9,007 nt of DNA from a bacterium (GTDB lineage: Bacteria; CG03). Location: positions 1-9,007 of the forward strand of contig VMTI01000021.1 in assembly GCA_013791675.1 (NCBI GenBank), in the 5' to 3' direction. The notes beneath the pieces were generated by a model. That model had not been told where the DNA came from and made no database searches. It worked only from the letters and a program-made list of their open reading frames with translations. The position numbers and the translations under genes were made by a program. Positions 6,190-9,007 of this stretch are shown piece after piece (within the stretch, counting starts at the first letter, position 1; the number at the start of each line of letters is the position of its first letter).

Positions 6190-6878
6190 AATATTTCTCC
6201 GGCTTTTTTCAAGCCTTCCGGCGTACCTATGTCTACAAAGACATGGTTTCCGGCGAAGCCGAAACAGTTGTGAAGATTCGGGAACAACTGATACTCAAGA
6301 GAAAATTGTTTATCTTTCGGGATTAATTCCAGAATTTTTTTGGAAAAAAGGTAGCCCCCCGCATTTATCCAGGCGCTCTTTGAAACAATTTTTTCTCTGA
6401 AATTTGTAATTCTGCCGGACATATCTTTTTCAATGCTGCCGAAATCCTTTTTATCATTTTTCACTTTAACCAACGCTATTGTCGCGAGCGCCTTATTTTT
6501 CAGATGAAACCGCAAAAATTTCGTGTAATCAATTCCGCAGAACGAATCTCCGTTTATTACGACGAACGGGTCACTCTTTATATATTTAAAAGCATTCTTT
6601 ATGGCCCCGCCTGTCCCCAACGGCTTTTCTTCTCCGGAAAATTTTATATCTATCCCCATGTTTTTTCTCTGATAATATTTATGTATTTTATCCGCCATAT
6701 AGCCCGTGCAGATAATTACGCGTGTAAAGCCTTTTTTTTTCAAATGCAGAATAAGAAAATCTAAAAAAGGGCGGCCTCCTATTTCTGCCATCGGTTTCGG
6801 CTTATTTTTTACGACACTTCTCAATCTTTTTCCTTTCCCGCCGGCAAGTATCAACACATCTATGTCACTTAAATTCAT
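6186..6878 (-). CDS. hddC: D-glycero-D-manno-heptose 1-phosphate guanylyltransferase-like nucleotidyltransferase
   Basis: A 230-aa cytoplasmic sugar-phosphate nucleotidyltransferase that joins a sugar 1-phosphate to a nucleotide. The N-terminal LILAGGKGKRLRS (10-22) is the nucleotide-binding loop, followed by KPKPMAEIGGRPFLDF. PLGTGGAIKNA is near 86-96, INGDS near 108-112 holds the metal-binding Asp, and the C-terminal VDIGTPEGLKKA is typical of the compact HddC group (about 230 aa). The neighbouring HddA-like kinase supports a heptose substrate and a GDP product. Specificity for GDP over other nucleotides is inferred from that pairing; hexose-1-phosphate nucleotidyltransferase is the alternative. 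The ATG is preceded by GGAG at seven bases; it overlaps the kinase gene by 14 nt and the 3-dehydrase by 4 nt. Confidence 0.82.
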   Translation of the reverse strand: MNLSDIDVLILAGGKGKRLRSVVKNKPKPMAEIGGRPFLDFLILHLKKKGFTRVIICTGYMADKIHKYYQRKNMGIDIKFSGEEKPLGTGGAIKNAFKYIKSDPFVVINGDSFCGIDYTKFLRFHLKNKALATIALVKVKNDKKDFGSIEKDMSGRITNFREKIVSKSAWINAGGYLFSKKILELIPKDKQFSLEYQLFPNLHNCFGFAGNHVFVDIGTPEGLKKAGEIL

Positions 6879-7872
6879 ACTCTGTCTCCGGATTATAAAA
6901 TATTATCTGACTCCCCATTCTTTCAAATTCAAACGGCACTATAAGAAATTTTTTTAACCTTTTTTTTATTATCCTAAGTTTTTGCGGCTCGGCAAAAATC
7001 AAAACAAAGCCCCCACCACCGGCGCCGAGCAATTTCCCGCCGATAGCTCCGTTTCTTCGGGCTTCTCTGTAAATATCATCAACCACAGGAATAGTCACCC
7101 CTTCAGCAAGATCTTTTTTTATCAGCCAGTTTTCATGAAGAAGTTTTCCGAATTCCTCTATGGATGATTTCTCATTGACGAGAATTTTCACAGATTCATC
7201 CACTAAATTCTTCATCGCTCTTAAATCATTCTTCCTCTTTTTTACATTTTTAATTATTCGTCCGGCAACTTCGGATGAAAACCTTGAAAACCCGGTAAAA
7301 ACCAAAAGGAGGTGCTGATTAAGCAGTTTTAATCTTTCGGCTGCTATCGTGACAGGCGTTACAATAAACTTGCCTTTGGACGGGAAATTAATAAGATTAA
7401 AACCCCCAAAGGCGGCGGCGATCTGGTCCTGACTTCCAACATTTTCTTTCAGTAAATCCTGCTCAACATGTATCGCATCTGCGGCGAGCTTGTCTTTGGA
7501 AACAAGCTGGCCTTTAAGCGCGTATAAACTGTTGAGCAGGCCTGTGGTGAAAGATGAACTGGATCCCAGCCCTGTGCGGGACGGCAAATCCGCATCGTAA
7601 TGAATCTCGACCCCCTTCTTTATTCTCATAAACCTCAAGCATTCCCTGACCGAGGGGTGTTTAATTTCGTCTATTCTTTTCGGTGTTTCAATCAGTGACC
7701 ATACAATTCGGGATTTGTGCTCAAAAAACGGTGGAAGATACCTTGCAGTTATGTAAATATATTTGTCAATAGTTGTTGAAAGAACCGCTCCGTCATTGTC
7801 AGAAAGCCATGCGGAATAATCTGTTCCGCCGCCAAAGAAGGAAATTCTTAGCGGGACTCTTGCTATTATCAT
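6865..7872 (-). CDS. hddA: D-glycero-alpha-D-manno-heptose 7-phosphate kinase-like GHMP kinase
   Basis: A 335-aa cytoplasmic GHMP-family kinase expected to phosphorylate C1 of D-glycero-D-manno-heptose 7-phosphate, the step before HddC (GmhA and GmhB, needed either side, are not in the window). ARVPLRISFFGGGTDY at 4-19 is the N-terminal substrate-binding signature of the HddA-like group. GLGSSSS at 101-107 is the ATP-phosphate loop, and LLGAGGGGFVL at 281-291 is the conserved C-terminal GHMP motif. Length matches the family. The start has GGGAG six bases upstream and overlaps the dehydratase stop by ATGA. Related kinases act on fucose or other sugars, so the heptose assignment rests on the adjacent HddC-like gene and on overall resemblance. 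Confidence 0.83.
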   Translation of the reverse strand: MIIARVPLRISFFGGGTDYSAWLSDNDGAVLSTTIDKYIYITARYLPPFFEHKSRIVWSLIETPKRIDEIKHPSVRECLRFMRIKKGVEIHYDADLPSRTGLGSSSSFTTGLLNSLYALKGQLVSKDKLAADAIHVEQDLLKENVGSQDQIAAAFGGFNLINFPSKGKFIVTPVTIAAERLKLLNQHLLLVFTGFSRFSSEVAGRIIKNVKKRKNDLRAMKNLVDESVKILVNEKSSIEEFGKLLHENWLIKKDLAEGVTIPVVDDIYREARRNGAIGGKLLGAGGGGFVLIFAEPQKLRIIKKRLKKFLIVPFEFERMGSQIIFYNPETEYEFK

Positions 7873-8858
7873 AAACAGCTCCCGGCTTTCATTTGATCTA
7901 TATCCCTGCGCCAGTAATCAAGTAAGTCACTTATGGTTTTTTCAAACGGTATTTCGCTCTTCCAACCTGTAGCTTTCTGAAATTTTTTTATGCAGGGTAT
8001 CTGAAGCGTGACATCAGCAGGCCGGAGAAGCGACCGATCAACTTTTATCTTTAGCTTCCCTTTCATTTTTGCGATTGCAATCATTTTATCAAGCATTTCT
8101 CGTACTGTCATTGTTGCCGTGCCGCCTATGTTATAGACCTCGCCGGGTGAACATTTTTCAACAAGAAGCCAGTACGCCCTGACGACATCCCTCACATCGG
8201 CAAAAGTTCTTACCGATTCAAGATTGCCAACCCTTATTTCAGGTTTCTGAAGACCTTTTTCTATCTGCGCGATCTGTTTTGCAAAAGCTGAAGTAACAAA
8301 CAAATCCCCTCTCCTGGGTCCGGTATGAGTAAACATCCTTGTCCTGATTATTTTTAATCCGTAGGCAACGAAATACATATAACCTATCATATCCTCCCCC
8401 ACCTTACTCACTGCATATGGACTGGCGGGGTGAAAAGGGCAATCCTCTGTAATAGGAAGATCTTTTGACTCAACCTGGCCGTACACTTCGGAAGATGAAC
8501 AGATATGTATTACAGGATCTATCTTTGAAAACCTCACCGCCTCAAGAAGATTGGTTGTCCCTATTATGTTATTTTCAAGAGTATCCACAGGAGCCGTGAA
8601 ACTCGTCGGCACGAATGACTGTGCGGCAAGGTGAAAAATAACATCAGGTTTTATTTCTTCAAATAAATGGATCAGGGATGATAAATCGCGCAAATCGCAG
8701 TCATGAAGCTTAATGCGGCTTATGATACCGGATATGTTGTTGAGGGGACTGCGCCATCTTTTGGTTCCGTGAACTTCAACTTCAGCGTGATGTTCAAGAA
8801 TATAATCGGCAAGGTGACTTCCGACAAATCCTGTTATCCCTGTGACTAAAACCTTCAT
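7869..8858 (-). CDS. GDP-sugar 4,6-dehydratase-like SDR (GDP-mannose / GDP-heptose 4,6-dehydratase type)
   Basis: A 329-aa extended short-chain dehydrogenase with NAD(P) bound at GITGFVG (7-13). The active site reads CSSSEVYG (120-127), with E124 next to the Ser/Thr, then Y148-x3-K152. An acidic residue at that place is typical of 4,6-dehydratases. HTGPRRGDLFVTSAFAKQIA, starting near 178, and a C-terminal RPADVTLQI...WKSEIPFEKTISDLLDYW section follow the GDP-mannose 4,6-dehydratase (Gmd) pattern, as do the Campylobacter and Yersinia GDP-heptose dehydratases (DmhA). Between a partial E1-beta-like gene and HddA/HddC homologues, the likely substrate is GDP-D-glycero-D-manno-heptose, giving the 4-keto-6-deoxy sugar; GDP-mannose is the alternative, and a 4-reductase (Rmd-like) is less likely. 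It has the strongest Shine-Dalgarno sequence in the operon. Confidence 0.8.
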   Translation of the reverse strand: MKVLVTGITGFVGSHLADYILEHHAEVEVHGTKRWRSPLNNISGIISRIKLHDCDLRDLSSLIHLFEEIKPDVIFHLAAQSFVPTSFTAPVDTLENNIIGTTNLLEAVRFSKIDPVIHICSSSEVYGQVESKDLPITEDCPFHPASPYAVSKVGEDMIGYMYFVAYGLKIIRTRMFTHTGPRRGDLFVTSAFAKQIAQIEKGLQKPEIRVGNLESVRTFADVRDVVRAYWLLVEKCSPGEVYNIGGTATMTVREMLDKMIAIAKMKGKLKIKVDRSLLRPADVTLQIPCIKKFQKATGWKSEIPFEKTISDLLDYWRRDIDQMKAGSCL

Positions 8859-9007
8859 TTTAAAACCTCCTTAACCGCCCGCTTGATATCTTTTGCTCCC
8901 GGATACAAAGCATCTTCAAGGATATATGATGCCGGCGTGGGAATATCGGGCAAAGCAACGCGCTTTACAGGCGCTTTTAAATAGCGAAAGCATTTATCCA
9001 TAACCAA
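8855..9007 (-). CDS. 3' end of a thiamine-diphosphate-dependent dehydrogenase E1 beta-like protein
   Basis: The last 50 codons of a gene that enters from beyond the window edge. YLKAPVKRVALPDIPTPAS followed by ILEDALYPGAKDIKRAVKEVL matches the C-terminal end of the transketolase C-domain in E1 beta subunits (pyruvate, branched-chain keto acid or acetoin dehydrogenase). Such subunits pair with an E1 alpha protein, probably encoded further upstream. Its TGA overlaps the dehydratase ATG by 4 nt, so it belongs to the sugar operon rather than to central metabolism. Homologous pairs occur in some sugar loci, where they may add two-carbon units or make unusual precursors. The role here is unknown. 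Confidence 0.8.
   Translation of the reverse strand: MVMDKCFRYLKAPVKRVALPDIPTPASYILEDALYPGAKDIKRAVKEVLK
8866..8872 (-). promoter_or_regulatory. Strong Shine-Dalgarno sequence for the 4,6-dehydratase gene
   Basis: AAGGAGG, seven bases before the ATG at 8856-8858, lies inside the last codons of the E1 beta-like gene. It fixes the dehydratase start and is the best ribosome binding site in the sugar operon. Confidence 0.75.

Noticed and set aside
5870..6400. Plus-strand open frame of 176 codons
   Set aside because: Antisense to the 3-dehydrase and hddC genes and spanning their junction; no ribosome binding site or domain seen.

Overview
All genes in this window lie on the minus strand, so transcription runs from high to low coordinates. 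The window suggests a Gram-negative, probably uncultured and perhaps anaerobic bacterium. The reasons are a surface-polysaccharide nucleotide-sugar locus with a GT-C type membrane glycosyltransferase, lysine-rich proteins, and very tight head-to-tail gene packing. A phylum such as Elusimicrobiota or Omnitrophota is only a guess from the feel of the proteins; no rRNA or other reliable marker is present.

Right block (9007 down to 2924), a surface-sugar operon. In order of transcription it holds: the 3' end of a thiamine-diphosphate E1-beta-like gene; a GDP-mannose 4,6-dehydratase-like SDR; an HddA-like heptose-7-phosphate kinase (GHMP family); an HddC-like heptose-1-phosphate nucleotidyltransferase; a DegT-fold 3-dehydrase of the RfbH/DdhC (E1) type, with His in place of the PLP lysine and a Cys cluster; a 27-codon remnant of a GDP-fucose-synthase-like SDR; a 41-aa single-membrane-span ORF; and a 627-aa multi-span GT-C-like protein. 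Every junction overlaps by 4 to 17 nt, which argues for one translationally coupled transcript. Read together, these genes suggest a GDP-linked 6-deoxy- or 3,6-dideoxy-heptose pathway, built like colitose synthesis but starting from heptose. The final reductase/epimerase survives only as a stump.

Boundary (2756-2923). A gap of 168 nt separates the AT-rich sugar operon from a GC-richer block. Sample lines of 60 nt gave 17 G+C at 3901-3960 and 33 G+C at 1741-1800.

Left block (2755 down to 1), a housekeeping/redox operon. It holds an 88-codon internally deleted MetF (methylenetetrahydrofolate reductase); a radical SAM protein of the COG0731 type; thioredoxin reductase TrxB, whose better start is position 1429; and the 5' part of an unrecognised histidine-rich membrane protein that overlaps trxB by 8 nt. 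I saw no tRNA, rRNA, CRISPR array, insertion sequence or convincing intrinsic terminator.
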